From Yoonia sp. SS1-5 (GTDB taxonomy: Bacteria; Pseudomonadota; Alphaproteobacteria; Rhodobacterales; Rhodobacteraceae): 64,000 nucleotides of DNA. The notes under the pieces are model-generated. The model was not told the DNA's origin and did not search any database. It was given only the letters and a program-made list of their open reading frames with translations. Below, one piece after another: positions 36,804 to 46,355 of the stretch. The stretch is from positions 2,409,501 through 2,473,500 of the forward strand of contig NZ_CP151767.2 of NCBI RefSeq assembly GCF_038443705.2, given 5' to 3'. How positions within the stretch are numbered: position 1 is the stretch's first letter; every line of letters starts with the position of its first letter. Both the position numbers and the translations under genes were made by a program.

Positions 36804-37690
36804 TCGGTCAGACCGTTCACAATTGTCTCGGCAGTCACGCGCAGCAGATCAAGATAGGTAGGCACCGGGCCGTCAGCTTCGGTCAGACTATCCACGTAAA
36901 GCACGCCGCCATATCTGGCACCGGTTTCGCGGGCCACCTGCTGGGCCGGGGCCTGACTGACCGTGCTTTCGCAAAACACGGCCGGGATCGCATGCTTGCG
37001 CACGCCATCAATGACCTTGCGAACCTGCTGCGGGGTGCCTTGCTGATCAGCGTTCATCGGCCAGAGATACAGCTCTTGCATCTCGAAATCGCGGATCAGA
37101 TAGCTGAACGCGCCTTCACAGGTCACCAGCCAGCGTTGTTCTTCCGGCAAGGCAAGCACCGCAGCACGCAGCGGCGCAATCGCATCGGTGATCTGTTGTT
37201 GATAGGCCGCCGCATTGGCGGTGTAGATCGCTGCATTTTCTGGATCATGTGCAATGAACGCATCGCGGATATTATCCACATAGATCAACGCGTTGCTTAG
37301 ACCCATCCAGGCATGCGGGTTGGGTTTTCCGTTATATTCACCCTCTGCGATGCTGATGGGGGCGATACCGTCGGTCAGTGTCGCGCTTGGGACATCAGAC
37401 AGGTTGGCAAAGAATTGTTCGAACCACAATTCCAGGTTCAGCCCGTTCCACAGGATCAGGTCTGCATCCTGCGCACGCAGGATATCGCGCGGGGTTGGCT
37501 GATAGCCATGGATTTCGGCACCGGCCTTTGTGATGCTTTCGACCGTGGCTACATCACCAGCCACATTCCGGGCCATATCGGCAATGACGGTAAACGTCGT
37601 CACCGCCTTGAATTTATCGTCCTGGCCCATAGCGCTTGTTGCCCCGAGGACGGACAAAAACATCACTGCAATCGCGCGGGTAAAACGCAT
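36800..37690 (-). CDS. sitA: Manganese/iron ABC transporter substrate-binding protein SitA
   Basis: The 296-residue cluster A-I binding protein has a signal peptide ([20 protein letters not shown]). Metal-site segments are visible: [13 protein letters not shown] (first His), [20 protein letters not shown] (second His), [12 protein letters not shown] and the acidic residue in [11 protein letters not shown]. The NPHAWM...ALIYVDNI pattern favours SitA/YfeA (Mn/Fe) over ZnuA, which usually carries a His-rich loop that is absent here. The ATG at 37690 is used; the longer frame to 37774 runs through the operator region. Confidence 0.92.
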   Translation of the reverse strand: MRFTRAIAVMFLSVLGATSAMGQDDKFKAVTTFTVIADMARNVAGDVATVESITKAGAEIHGYQPTPRDILRAQDADLILWNGLNLELWFEQFFANLSDVPSATLTDGIAPISIAEGEYNGKPNPHAWMGLSNALIYVDNIRDAFIAHDPENAAIYTANAAAYQQQITDAIAPLRAAVLALPEEQRWLVTCEGAFSYLIRDFEMQELYLWPMNADQQGTPQQVRKVIDGVRKHAIPAVFCESTVSQAPAQQVARETGARYGGVLYVDSLTEADGPVPTYLDLLRVTAETIVNGLTE

Positions 37691-37739
37691 TTGATAGTCC
37701 TTTTGCAATTCACGAAGGTGGTTGGGTTCTTTTTGCTTA

Positions 37740-37783
37740 TGAGAATTATTCGCAACTGTAAACGCATCTGACAACTATTCTCA
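37740..37783. promoter_or_regulatory. Two Fur/Mur-like palindromes upstream of sitA
   Basis: TGAGAATTATTCGCA (37740-37754) and TGACAACTATTCTCA (37769-37783) both contain a TGAGAAT half-site (the second on the minus strand) paired with a weaker half, 29 bases centre to centre. They lie 50-95 bases upstream of sitA. In alphaproteobacteria, sit genes are known to be repressed by the Fur-family protein Mur with manganese, so these are candidate boxes. Confidence 0.5.
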
Positions 37784-37915
37784 ACTCAGCCAGATAAGTG
37801 ATGCCGCGCGACTGGCAAGGGTATGCGCAATCTTACGTGCCCCCCGCCCCCTTGCATTGGCGGGCACAATTCGAAACACCTGCGTCATGCCCCGCGCACT
37901 CACAGGAGAACCGTC

Positions 37916-40012
37916 ATGACATCCGCGTTTCCAGCCATCCCAGATGCCCCTATCGCCGAGCGTCGCCAGACGACGACTAACGTACACGGGGTGACCCTGA
38001 CCGATGATTACGCCTGGCTGCGGGCGGATAACTGGCAAGAGGCAATGCGCGAGCCTGAATTGCTCCCCGATGATATCAAGGCCTATCTTGTTGCCGAAAA
38101 CACCTATTACGACCGTGCCATGGCGGATACCGAGGTGCTGCAATCCGATCTGATTGCGGAAATGCGTGGCCGGATCAAGGAAGATGACAGTTCGGTCCCC
38201 CGCAAGAATGGCCCTTACGCCTATCAGTGGCGCTATACAGAAGGGGCAGAGCACCCGGCCCTTGTCCGCACGCCACGCGACGGCGGTGAGGCCACCATTC
38301 TTCTGGATGTGAATGCCGAGGCAGAGATCGAAGACTATTTTCAATTCTCGGATGTCGAAGTTTCGCCCGATCACACCATGCTGGTGTGGAGTGCGGACAC
38401 CAATGGGTCAGAGTTCTATAATCTGCGCCTGCGTGATCTGGCGACGGGCGACGACCGTGCCTATCAGATTGCGGATGTCGGATCGGTCGCCTGGGTCGAC
38501 AACAAGACGCTGATTTACGCAAAGGTTGATGAAAACCACCGCCCCACAAAGGTTTTCCGCCACAGTCTGGGCGCTGATCCCGCAGATGATACCCTGATCT
38601 ACGAGGAAAAAGATCCCCGCTATGGGCTGGGCGTGGGTAGGTCGCGCTCTGGCGATTTTGTGGCGATCTACACTGGGATGAATGACGAAAATGAAGTCTG
38701 GATCATACCGACCGCAACCCCGGACGCCGCGCCGCAGGTGATCGAGCCCCGCGCGCCGGGCATCCAGTATTCAATAGAGGAACAAGGCGACCACTTTCTG
38801 ATCCGGACCAATGCGGATGGCGCTGTCGATTTCAAAATCATGCGGGCGCCCATCACGGCGCCAGCCCGGGCCAATTGGGTGGATGTGGTGGCACATGAAG
38901 CGGGCCGCATGATTGTCAGCATGTCCGCCTACAAGGACTGGATGATCTGGGTGGAACGCAGCAACGCATTGCCGCGCATCTGCTATCTGGCCAAGGGGCA
39001 GCCACTTTCAGACATGCAGGCCATCGCCTTTGACGAAGAGGCTTATGCGCTGGGTGCCGACCCAAGCCCGGAATACGACACCGCTGATTTCCGCTTTAGC
39101 TATTCATCCCCGACAACGCCGGGGCAGGTCTATGACTACGATCTGGCAACCGGGGCGCGGGAACTGCGTAAGACCACGGAAATCCCGTCAGGACATGACC
39201 CGGCTGACTACGTGACGCGCCGCATCATGGCCCCGTCCCATGACGGGGCAGAGGTTCCGGTCACCATCCTGCATCACAAATCCACCGCGCTGGACGGCAC
39301 AGCCCCCTGCCTTCTTTATGGCTACGGGTCCTATGGTGTCAGCATGCCCGCATCATTCTCGGCCAACCGGCTGTCCTTGGTTAATCGCGGGTTTGTCTAC
39401 GCCATCGCCCATATCCGCGGCGGCGAGGAAAAGGGGCGGGCATGGTATGAGGATGCCAAGTTCGGCAAAAAACCCAACACATTCCATGATTTCATCGCAG
39501 CGGGTCAGAAACTGATCGCTGATAGCTACACCCTAAAGGGCCGGATTGTCATTCAGGGTGGGTCGGCCGGTGGGCTGCTGGTGGGGGCTGTGCTGAACAT
39601 GCGTCCCGATCTTTTGGCGGGCGCCATTGCGGATGTTCCGTTTGTTGATGTGTTGAACACCATTCTGGATGATACCCTGCCGCTGACGCCCGGCGAATGG
39701 TCACAATGGGGCAACCCGATTGAAAGCAAACAGGCTTTCGACGATATCGCCGGCTATTCGCCATATGACAATGTCACGGCACAGGACTATCCGGCGATGT
39801 TGGTCACCGCAGGCGTGTCCGACCCCCGTGTCACCTATTGGGAGCCCGCCAAATGGGTGGCCAAGCTGCGCGCGACGAAAACCGACACAAACATCCTGAT
39901 GCTGCGCACCAATATGACGTCGGGCCATTTCGGCAAGTCGGGGCGCTTTGCAATGCTGGAAGATGCCGCGCGGTCCTACGCCTTTGCGCTGAAAGCCGTG
40001 GGGATGGCCTAG
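37916..40012 (+). CDS. Prolyl oligopeptidase-family serine peptidase (oligopeptidase B-like, S9A)
   Basis: The 698-residue protein cleaves short peptides, usually after basic residues in oligopeptidase B. It starts with the conserved VHGVTLTDDYAWLRADNW, followed by a seven-bladed propeller region (about 70-410) and the alpha/beta-hydrolase domain with HIRGGEEKGRAWYEDAK, nucleophile IQGGSAGGLLVG, the catalytic Asp in GVSDPRVTYWEPAKW and His in TSGHFGKSGR. The ATG at 37916 has CAGGAG upstream. No signal peptide is seen, so it is cytoplasmic. Its stop overlaps that of the convergent DMT gene by three bases. Confidence 0.93.
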   Translation: MTSAFPAIPDAPIAERRQTTTNVHGVTLTDDYAWLRADNWQEAMREPELLPDDIKAYLVAENTYYDRAMADTEVLQSDLIAEMRGRIKEDDSSVPRKNGPYAYQWRYTEGAEHPALVRTPRDGGEATILLDVNAEAEIEDYFQFSDVEVSPDHTMLVWSADTNGSEFYNLRLRDLATGDDRAYQIADVGSVAWVDNKTLIYAKVDENHRPTKVFRHSLGADPADDTLIYEEKDPRYGLGVGRSRSGDFVAIYTGMNDENEVWIIPTATPDAAPQVIEPRAPGIQYSIEEQGDHFLIRTNADGAVDFKIMRAPITAPARANWVDVVAHEAGRMIVSMSAYKDWMIWVERSNALPRICYLAKGQPLSDMQAIAFDEEAYALGADPSPEYDTADFRFSYSSPTTPGQVYDYDLATGARELRKTTEIPSGHDPADYVTRRIMAPSHDGAEVPVTILHHKSTALDGTAPCLLYGYGSYGVSMPASFSANRLSLVNRGFVYAIAHIRGGEEKGRAWYEDAKFGKKPNTFHDFIAAGQKLIADSYTLKGRIVIQGGSAGGLLVGAVLNMRPDLLAGAIADVPFVDVLNTILDDTLPLTPGEWSQWGNPIESKQAFDDIAGYSPYDNVTAQDYPAMLVTAGVSDPRVTYWEPAKWVAKLRATKTDTNILMLRTNMTSGHFGKSGRFAMLEDAARSYAFALKAVGMA

Positions 40013-40881
40013 CCGCGCCCGCGATACCAGATCACAAGGCCCGACATGACGATCACCATAATACCTGCAATTTCCACCAGATCGGGCAGAAAGCCAAAAA
40101 TGGCGACGTCAAAAACCGTCATGTAAATCAGGAAACTGTAGGAAAACGGCATCAACAGGCTTGCGGGCGCAATCGCATGGGCACGGGTCAGCAACTCGTG
40201 CCCGGCCCAGCCCGAAAACCCAAGGGTTGCCCAGCACAGCCAGACCAGCGGGTCAGCACTGGGTTGCCAGACAAGATAGGCCATGGGGGCGAAGACAAGC
40301 GTGCCAATCGCACCCGTATAGAACTGCAAGACAGGGGTCGGAACCGTCTGTGCCAGTTTCCGGGTCAGGATGGAATAAAGCGCCAGGGTCAACGCGTTGA
40401 ACACACTCAGCAGGGCCGCCCAGCGAAAGTCATCACCAAATGGCTGGATGACGATCATGACGCCAACCGCGCCCAGAATGATCGCAGACCAACGCCAAGG
40501 GCCGACCGGCTCACCAAGAAGTTGCACGGAAAGAAAGGCCACGATGATTGGTGCCGAAAACATGATGGCCGAGGTGATCGTCAGTGGCAGATAACTCAGC
40601 GCCAGAAAGTTCCCCAACGTCGACACCACTAGCAGCCCGCCACGCAGGATCACCAGAGCAACGCGGTCGGTAACAAGGGCCGGACCGGCCTTTCCCCGCC
40701 ACGCAAACAGGCCAAGGCTGATCGCGAAATGCCCCGCATAGCGCAGAAACGCCATTTGCAGCGCAGATGCGCCCAGACCCATCAGCCATTTGGCCGAGGT
40801 ATCCACCGTCGAAAACAGGAAATTCGCCATCAGCATCATCACGATGGCGGCTGCAATTGTCTGAGGCAGGCCGCGCCCCAT
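40009..40881 (-). CDS. DMT-family (EamA) transporter
   Basis: The 290-residue protein has ten predicted hydrophobic helices in two EamA repeats, for example MAFLRYAGHFAISLGLFAW, ALSYLPLTITSAIMFSAPIIV and PWRWSAIILGAVGVMIVIQP. Such proteins export metabolites or amino acids; the substrate is unknown. The ATG at 40881 lies seven bases after the stop of the upstream dehydrogenase, so the two are probably cotranscribed. Confidence 0.88.
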   Translation of the reverse strand: MGRGLPQTIAAAIVMMLMANFLFSTVDTSAKWLMGLGASALQMAFLRYAGHFAISLGLFAWRGKAGPALVTDRVALVILRGGLLVVSTLGNFLALSYLPLTITSAIMFSAPIIVAFLSVQLLGEPVGPWRWSAIILGAVGVMIVIQPFGDDFRWAALLSVFNALTLALYSILTRKLAQTVPTPVLQFYTGAIGTLVFAPMAYLVWQPSADPLVWLCWATLGFSGWAGHELLTRAHAIAPASLLMPFSYSFLIYMTVFDVAIFGFLPDLVEIAGIMVIVMSGLVIWYRGRG

Positions 40882-40888
40882 CACCCGG

Positions 40889-41776
40889 TCAACGCGCGAA
40901 AAGGTCAGCGAAGAAATCAACCATCTGCGACACCATCTGATCACCGCGCCCATCCTCGGTCGCCGTTCCCAGTGCCTTTAATGTGCCGGTGGACATGATC
41001 GACTGCACGCCAGCCGCTTCGGCCATCTGGCTGTAATAGCCGACATCCTTTGCGGCATTCCGGATCGAGAATGCCAGCATGTCGGGGTTTCCATCGACCC
41101 CGTAAGCTTTGACAAAATCCATCATGCCCGAATGCAGCGGCCCTGCCGCGATGACATCATACAGCATCTTGCGGTCGACACCCGCCGTATCAGCCATTGC
41201 AAAGGCCTCTGCCATCGCATTGGCGACGGTCATGCCAAAGAAATTGTTCATCAGCTTGATCGTGTGACCTGCGCCACTTTCGCCAAGGTAAAAGACATTT
41301 TCGCCAAGATCTTCCAGCACCGACTTGGCCTTGGCAAAGCCATCCGGACCGCCGGCGGTCATGATGTTCAATTGCCCGTCAAGGGCATGGGATGGCGTAC
41401 GCCCCAACGGCGCGTCCAGCATGGTGCCGCCGGCATCTGCGACCTCCCCGGCCAGGGCGCGGGTACTGGCAGGCAGGGAGGTGCCGAAATCAACGACGAC
41501 CGCCCCCGGTTTCAACCCTGCAATGATCCCGTCCGGGCCACGCATCCGGCCTTCGACACTTGCGGATGTATCAACGCAGAGCATCACGATATCGCTGGCC
41601 GCTGCAACGTCGCGGGCTGTTGCAACCTCGGTTGCGCCACGGGCAACGGCCGCATCTACATTGGTGCGCGATCTGTTGGCCGTTACCGTGACCGCATAAT
41701 CGAGATCCTGCAGTCGATTGACCATCGCAGAGCCCATCAACCCAAGGCCGATAAATCCAATACGGGGTTTTTCCAT
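40889..41776 (-). CDS. Beta-hydroxyacid dehydrogenase (3-hydroxyisobutyrate / tartronate semialdehyde reductase family)
   Basis: The 295-residue protein has the N-terminal cofactor motif IGFIGLGLMGSAMVNRL, the substrate-binding DAPLGRTPSHALDGQLNIM and the catalytic Lys segment GAGHTIKLMNNFFGMT, in which Asn follows two residues later. It reduces or oxidises short beta-hydroxy acids. The ATG at 41776 is chosen over one at 41785 because GAGG then lies nine bases upstream; the latter would overlap the preceding stop. It is distinct from the paralogue at 47544-48413 in the same metabolic region. Confidence 0.9.
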   Translation of the reverse strand: MEKPRIGFIGLGLMGSAMVNRLQDLDYAVTVTANRSRTNVDAAVARGATEVATARDVAAASDIVMLCVDTSASVEGRMRGPDGIIAGLKPGAVVVDFGTSLPASTRALAGEVADAGGTMLDAPLGRTPSHALDGQLNIMTAGGPDGFAKAKSVLEDLGENVFYLGESGAGHTIKLMNNFFGMTVANAMAEAFAMADTAGVDRKMLYDVIAAGPLHSGMMDFVKAYGVDGNPDMLAFSIRNAAKDVGYYSQMAEAAGVQSIMSTGTLKALGTATEDGRGDQMVSQMVDFFADLFAR

Positions 41777-41777
41777 C

Positions 41778-42809
41778 TCAATCATCCTCTTTGCTTGCAG
41801 TAAGGGTGGGCGCGATTGCGTTTTGCAATGCGGTTGTGACCCGTAAGGTTTCAGTGGCGTCACGGATATCGATCAGGGGTGTTGCATCACCTTTGATCAC
41901 ATCCAGAAAATGGGTCAACTGCGCCTCCAGCGGAATGGTTTTGGCCGCATCGAACTGATGCGGCGTCGGGGCGTTTGACCAGTCCTCTGATCCGCTCCAA
42001 CAGGTGAGGGACGGAAAGGCGATACCGCCCCTGGTGCCAGTCGTCCACCACATGTCCTGACCGGTTGAGGCGATATTGGGGTTCTCGGCTGTGCCAGCCT
42101 CAAACCCCCAAGGGCTGGGGGCGGTGTCGGCAAAGCTGATTGTGGCACAGGCACCCGATGCAAATCGCAGCACGGCACCGCCGCTTTCGATGCGATCGGC
42201 ATTACGTTGTAGACCGGACCCGAGCCCCACGACATCGGTCACCTCGCCCAGAACATAGCGCAAAAGGTCGATATCATGCACCAGATTGATCATGATCGGG
42301 CTACCGCCTGTGGCGCGCCACGCGGCGTCAAAATAGCTGTCCGGCTTGCGAACAGCCCAGATCAGCGTTGCCGTCACCGGCGCCCCGATCTGTCCCTGCG
42401 CGATGACCTCGCGCAAGCGTTGGACAGACGCGTGATACCGCCGGTGATGCCCAACGATGCAACGAACACCGTACCGGTCAACGGCCGCGCGCAGCGCCTG
42501 CGCTTCGGCCACATCGCTGGCCACGGGCTTTTCCATCAATATGTGCCATCCACGCTTGGCCGCGGCGATCCCATGTTCGGCATGCAACTGCGTGGGCGTC
42601 GCAATGATGGCACCGTCAACAGGAACATCGACATCGGCGATAGCGCCAAACTGCGGGACATCCGGATCCAAACCGATATGCGGATCAACCACCCCGGCCA
42701 GACGACACCCGGGATGATCGCGCACCATGCGCAGGTGACGCGCCCCGATCAGGCCGGCGCCGACAACAAGAATATTCTTGACCACGTCAGGCGCAGCCCG
42801 GGCTGTCAT
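41778..42809 (-). CDS. Gfo/Idh/MocA-family oxidoreductase
   Basis: The 343-residue protein has the NAD(P)-binding ILVVGAGLIGARHLRMV, the EKP motif in HILMEKPVASDV and the C-terminal open beta-sheet domain with NLVHDIDLLRYVLGEV (metal/catalytic His-Asp). Family members oxidise inositols, sugars and sugar acids. The start is uncertain: ATG at 42809 overlaps the PhyH gene by 23 bases, while a GTG at 42785 lies one base after the PhyH stop. Its stop lies close to the next gene start. Confidence 0.88.
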   Translation of the reverse strand: MTARAAPDVVKNILVVGAGLIGARHLRMVRDHPGCRLAGVVDPHIGLDPDVPQFGAIADVDVPVDGAIIATPTQLHAEHGIAAAKRGWHILMEKPVASDVAEAQALRAAVDRYGVRCIVGHHRRYHASVQRLREVIAQGQIGAPVTATLIWAVRKPDSYFDAAWRATGGSPIMINLVHDIDLLRYVLGEVTDVVGLGSGLQRNADRIESGGAVLRFASGACATISFADTAPSPWGFEAGTAENPNIASTGQDMWWTTGTRGGIAFPSLTCWSGSEDWSNAPTPHQFDAAKTIPLEAQLTHFLDVIKGDATPLIDIRDATETLRVTTALQNAIAPTLTASKEDD

Positions 42810-43734
42810 GCTGCCAACGGTGCTGGTCGATATGGGGCGAGCTTGCCGCGACGCTGCGGGCGGTTTCCCACATTTCCTTCCAGCTGCGCCAATCACGCAA
42901 TTCATCCGCAGGATTGCAGGCGGAGCGGGCAACAAAATCGGGGAATTGCGCACGGCCCGTCGGCTGACCCGTGACGTTATATCGGATGTCAAAGGACCAG
43001 CGATATCCATCGCTAAGGTTCGGGCCCGCACTATGCGGGGTCAGCGGGTGGATCAGGACGATACCGCCGGCGGGCACCTCTGCCGGGACGGCGCGCGCGG
43101 TATCAATATAATCATCCGCAATCGTGGTCTGCGCACGGGGGCAATGGGGATACATATCATCGGGCGGGTTCGGGATGACCTGCAGGCATCCATTCCGGGT
43201 TGTGGCATCGGTCACCGCAATCCAGACGGTGACAATCTCGGTCTGATCCGCCTCGGCCAATCCAACGCCGCGGTCCTGGTGCCAGGCTGTCGGTGCAATA
43301 TGGGCGCGCACCTCGCCAGTCGCGACATGTTGCTGGGGCGGCTTGATCCGAACGTGCTGGATCGGGTTAGAGGTCAGTTCCGGCCCAAGCAGGCTTTGCA
43401 CAATATCAAGGATCGGCTTGTAGGTCAGCAAGTCGAACGCGGCAGGCCCGGCATGAAACGGCGTTTGTTCGGTGATGTCTGCATGCGGCAGGCTGATATC
43501 AAGCGGTTGAAACCACTCCAGCCCGGCGGCACCGGCCCGGTCCAGCATCGCCCAGAAGTCCAAACCGTCTGCCGGATCGCTTACCAGACCCTGATCATGC
43601 CAGTTGCGGTAATGGACGCGCAATACGCTCTCATATTCCTCCCTGAGGCGGTCCAGCAGGCCTGCATCAACCACGTCATTGACGATCAGATAGCCTTGGG
43701 TGTCAAAACGTGCGATCTGTGCATCAGACAGCAT
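42787..43734 (-). CDS. Phytanoyl-CoA dioxygenase (PhyH) family Fe(II)/2-oxoglutarate oxygenase
   Basis: The 315-residue protein shows the 2-His-1-carboxylate facial triad in TAWHQDRGVG (HxD) and HPLTPHSAGPN (distal His), followed by an Arg in YRWSFDIRY suited to 2-oxoglutarate binding. PhyH-family enzymes hydroxylate diverse small molecules, including betaines and osmolytes. It sits between the TRAP transporter and the Gfo/Idh/MocA oxidoreductase, which suggests oxidative processing of the imported substrate. Substrate unknown. Confidence 0.87.
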   Translation of the reverse strand: MLSDAQIARFDTQGYLIVNDVVDAGLLDRLREEYESVLRVHYRNWHDQGLVSDPADGLDFWAMLDRAGAAGLEWFQPLDISLPHADITEQTPFHAGPAAFDLLTYKPILDIVQSLLGPELTSNPIQHVRIKPPQQHVATGEVRAHIAPTAWHQDRGVGLAEADQTEIVTVWIAVTDATTRNGCLQVIPNPPDDMYPHCPRAQTTIADDYIDTARAVPAEVPAGGIVLIHPLTPHSAGPNLSDGYRWSFDIRYNVTGQPTGRAQFPDFVARSACNPADELRDWRSWKEMWETARSVAASSPHIDQHRWQHDSPGCA

Positions 43735-43747
43735 TGGCTTTCCTTTC

Positions 43748-45376
43748 TCAAAGCAACAGCGTCACAATCGAAGGCCAGATAAGAAGCACCGAAATCGCAA
43801 CAATCTGCACGCCGATAAATGGCAGGAAGCCCCGGAAGATATCTGTCAGCGAGATATGGGGCGGCGCGACCGATTTCAGATAAAAGGCTGCAGGCCCGAA
43901 CGGCGGTGACAGAAAGCTGACCTGCATATTCATGCAGAAAAGCACACCAAACCAGATGGCGACCTGGCTGGGCTCGAGCTGACCGATAAACCCGATCTCT
44001 TCGATGGGAAGGCGTTGCACAATTGGCAAAAAGACCGGGATGATCAGCAAGACAATCCCCACCCAATCCATGAACGCCCCCATGAATAGCAGGATCACCA
44101 TCATCGTTAGAAGCACCAGCATAGTTGGCATCTCGGCCCCGACGATCAGATCGGCGATATAGACTGGGCCGCCAGCCAGCGTGTAGGCCCCCGCCAATGC
44201 AGCCGCACCTACCGTCACCCAGATGATTGTGCCGGTGGACCGCAAGGTGCGCATCAGGCTGTCCCAGATCAGCGCAACGGTGGCCTCACCGCGCGCCACG
44301 GCGATCAGGAACACGGCCACAGCCCCCATCCCGGCGGCTTCGGTGATCCCCGATATGCCGCCATAGATCGAGCCTAGCACAACCCCGATGACACTGAATG
44401 GCGGGACAAGGCCCTTGCCATGTTTCCAGCCTTCCTTGACCCGTGCTGGCCCAAAGACAAAGGCCGCAAGGACCAGACCGGCCACCAGATAGCCGATGAT
44501 ATAGGGGATGTGATAGGTCATCCCCCATGCGATCGGGTCCACGTTTTCGCCCATCGCGGTGTTCTGTCCGGTGACGGTAAAGAACAAGGCCCGCAGCAGC
44601 AAAAGCGTCGATACACCGGCCAGCAGCACAGACAGGAAAGCCCCGAACAGCCCAAGTTTCTGAATGCCTGTCGGGTCATCCTCTTCCGGTTCGGGCAAAG
44701 GGGCCAGCGACGGGTTCAGCTGCGTCCGCACCACGATATAGGTGATGATCAGGCAGGCGAGCATAAAGCCCGGAATGAATGCGCCGGTAAACAGCGCCTT
44801 GATCGAGGTCTCGGTAATCAGCCCGTAAATGATCAACACCAAGGAGGGCGGGATCATCGTGCCCAGCGATCCGCTTGCGCAGATGGTCCCGATTGCGAGG
44901 TTCTGATCATATCCAAGACGCAGCATCTGGGGCAGCGCGATCAGACCAAGCAGCACAACTTCACCGCCAATGATCCCCGACATTGCAGCCATGATGACAG
45001 CCATCAGCGATGTGATAATCGCAATCCCGCCGCGCACCCGGCTTAACCAATAGCTCAGCGAGTTATACATCTCTTTGGCAATGCCGGACCGTTCCAGCAA
45101 GGAGGCCATGAAGATGAACAAGGGGACGGAGATCAGGACATATTCGGTCATCAGATCAAATATCTTCTGCGTCAGCAGGTATAACGGCCCGGTCCCCGGT
45201 CGGCCGGTCAACAGCCCGTCACCCCAGCTGAACGGATCGGTCAGCAATGCGGGCTCAAACTTCATCACCAGAACCACGACAGCCAGAATGGCAGATGCAA
45301 AGCCCAGCGGCATCCCGATTGCCAACAGGATGATCAGGCCCAGAACCAGAACCATCGAAATTGTGCCGACATCCAT
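43748..45376 (-). CDS. dctM: TRAP transporter large permease (DctM-type)
   Basis: The 542-residue membrane protein has DctM hallmarks: LIILLAIGMPLGFASAILAV, SLLERSGIAKEMYNSL, GSLGTMIPPSLVLIIYGL and GAFMDWVGIVLLIIPVFLPI. It is about 100 residues longer than the usual DctM because of an inserted hydrophobic region (about residues 240-330). It forms the cation-driven channel with the small subunit, whose stop shares one base with this start. Confidence 0.93.
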   Translation of the reverse strand: MDVGTISMVLVLGLIILLAIGMPLGFASAILAVVVLVMKFEPALLTDPFSWGDGLLTGRPGTGPLYLLTQKIFDLMTEYVLISVPLFIFMASLLERSGIAKEMYNSLSYWLSRVRGGIAIITSLMAVIMAAMSGIIGGEVVLLGLIALPQMLRLGYDQNLAIGTICASGSLGTMIPPSLVLIIYGLITETSIKALFTGAFIPGFMLACLIITYIVVRTQLNPSLAPLPEPEEDDPTGIQKLGLFGAFLSVLLAGVSTLLLLRALFFTVTGQNTAMGENVDPIAWGMTYHIPYIIGYLVAGLVLAAFVFGPARVKEGWKHGKGLVPPFSVIGVVLGSIYGGISGITEAAGMGAVAVFLIAVARGEATVALIWDSLMRTLRSTGTIIWVTVGAAALAGAYTLAGGPVYIADLIVGAEMPTMLVLLTMMVILLFMGAFMDWVGIVLLIIPVFLPIVQRLPIEEIGFIGQLEPSQVAIWFGVLFCMNMQVSFLSPPFGPAAFYLKSVAPPHISLTDIFRGFLPFIGVQIVAISVLLIWPSIVTLLL

Positions 45377-46224
45377 CAGTTTGATCCAACGCTGCGTTTG
45401 ATGGCTTCCAGTTCGTCATCGTCCAGATCGACGGGGCCATGTTCTTCGGGAATGATGTTCCAGTCGGCGATCAGATTCAGAACCGACTGTATGGCGATCA
45501 GCGTCACGATGATCAGGATCATCGGCTGGATCGTTGCGGGGATCGGTGGATCAAAGGCCGTGCCAAACATTTCCCAGCGGTAGAACTTGATCACAAAGAC
45601 CTGCTTGAAACTGCCAAAAACCAAAAAGAAGGCAAACAGGCATATCAGCGCGGATGAAAGGATATCGCAGGTATGCTGCATCCATCGCGGAACCCGCTCG
45701 TAAATCAGGAAGATCCGGATATGGCAGCGTTGCTGCATCGCGTAAAAGCCCGAGCACAGGAAAACAAAACCCGCCAGCCACAAGGTCAGCTCGTTCGCCC
45801 AAAGGGTCGGTTTTTCCAGCGCATAGCGCAGAAACACCTCGTACATCATGACAAGGGTCATCAGCAGGACCAGCATCATGGTGACCCGGCCAATGAACAG
45901 ACCAACCCGGTCAATCGCGCGCCAGTCCGGATATTCCATCGCCGCGACCCGGACGCTGAGCGTGCCAAACAAAAAGATCACCGGGATCAGTAGCAAGGCG
46001 GCCCAATCAAGAATATCTGCGGTTCCACCAAACAGCCCGGCCATCTGGGGGGCCACATCCTTGCGCGCGTGCAGGCTGCTGATCTGGTCAAGAAGGCTTG
46101 GATTTTCCGGGGGCAGAAAATCGAGAATAAAGGCAGGCATGTGCCAGATCACCCAACCCGCACAGACAATAAAGGCAAGTGGCAGCACCCACTCCCAAAA
46201 ACCACCGGTTTGTTCTTCCACCAT
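45376..46224 (-). CDS. dctQ: TRAP transporter small permease (DctQ-type)
   Basis: The 282-residue protein is larger than typical DctQ (about 170 residues): an extra N-terminal part with two hydrophobic helices (about 10-125) precedes the canonical four-helix DctQ core with EVFLRYALEKPTLWANELTLW. Enlarged Q subunits occur together with enlarged M subunits in one TRAP subfamily, as here. The C-terminus is acidic. It is separated from dctP by a stem-loop. Confidence 0.9.
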   Translation of the reverse strand: MVEEQTGGFWEWVLPLAFIVCAGWVIWHMPAFILDFLPPENPSLLDQISSLHARKDVAPQMAGLFGGTADILDWAALLLIPVIFLFGTLSVRVAAMEYPDWRAIDRVGLFIGRVTMMLVLLMTLVMMYEVFLRYALEKPTLWANELTLWLAGFVFLCSGFYAMQQRCHIRIFLIYERVPRWMQHTCDILSSALICLFAFFLVFGSFKQVFVIKFYRWEMFGTAFDPPIPATIQPMILIIVTLIAIQSVLNLIADWNIIPEEHGPVDLDDDELEAIKRSVGSN

Positions 46225-46300
46225 GTTCCCGCCTATTCGTACCGCGACAAGGGGCGTCGCACAGCGACCCCGGATGCCAGATTTATCGCAGTTATTGGAA

Positions 46301-46332
46301 AGGTGGCGGGATCACTCCTGACCCCGCCACCT
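46301..46332 (-). terminator. Intercistronic stem-loop between dctP and dctQ
   Basis: A perfect 10-bp stem AGGTGGCGGG / CCCGCCACCT with a 12-nt loop lies 24 bases after dctP. There is no T run, so it more likely protects dctP mRNA or gives partial termination than acts as a full terminator. Confidence 0.6.
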
Positions 46333-46355
46333 GTTCGTTGCGCAATCCTTTTGGA

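Noticed and set aside
36800-37690. Zinc transporter ZnuA
   Set aside because: There is no His-rich loop, and the NPHAWM...ALIYVDNI pattern with two permeases fits SitABCD/YfeABCD.
42778-43782. 334-residue plus-strand frame opposite the PhyH gene
   Set aside because: Shadow of the PhyH gene; composition is Arg/Gly/Asn-rich without motifs.
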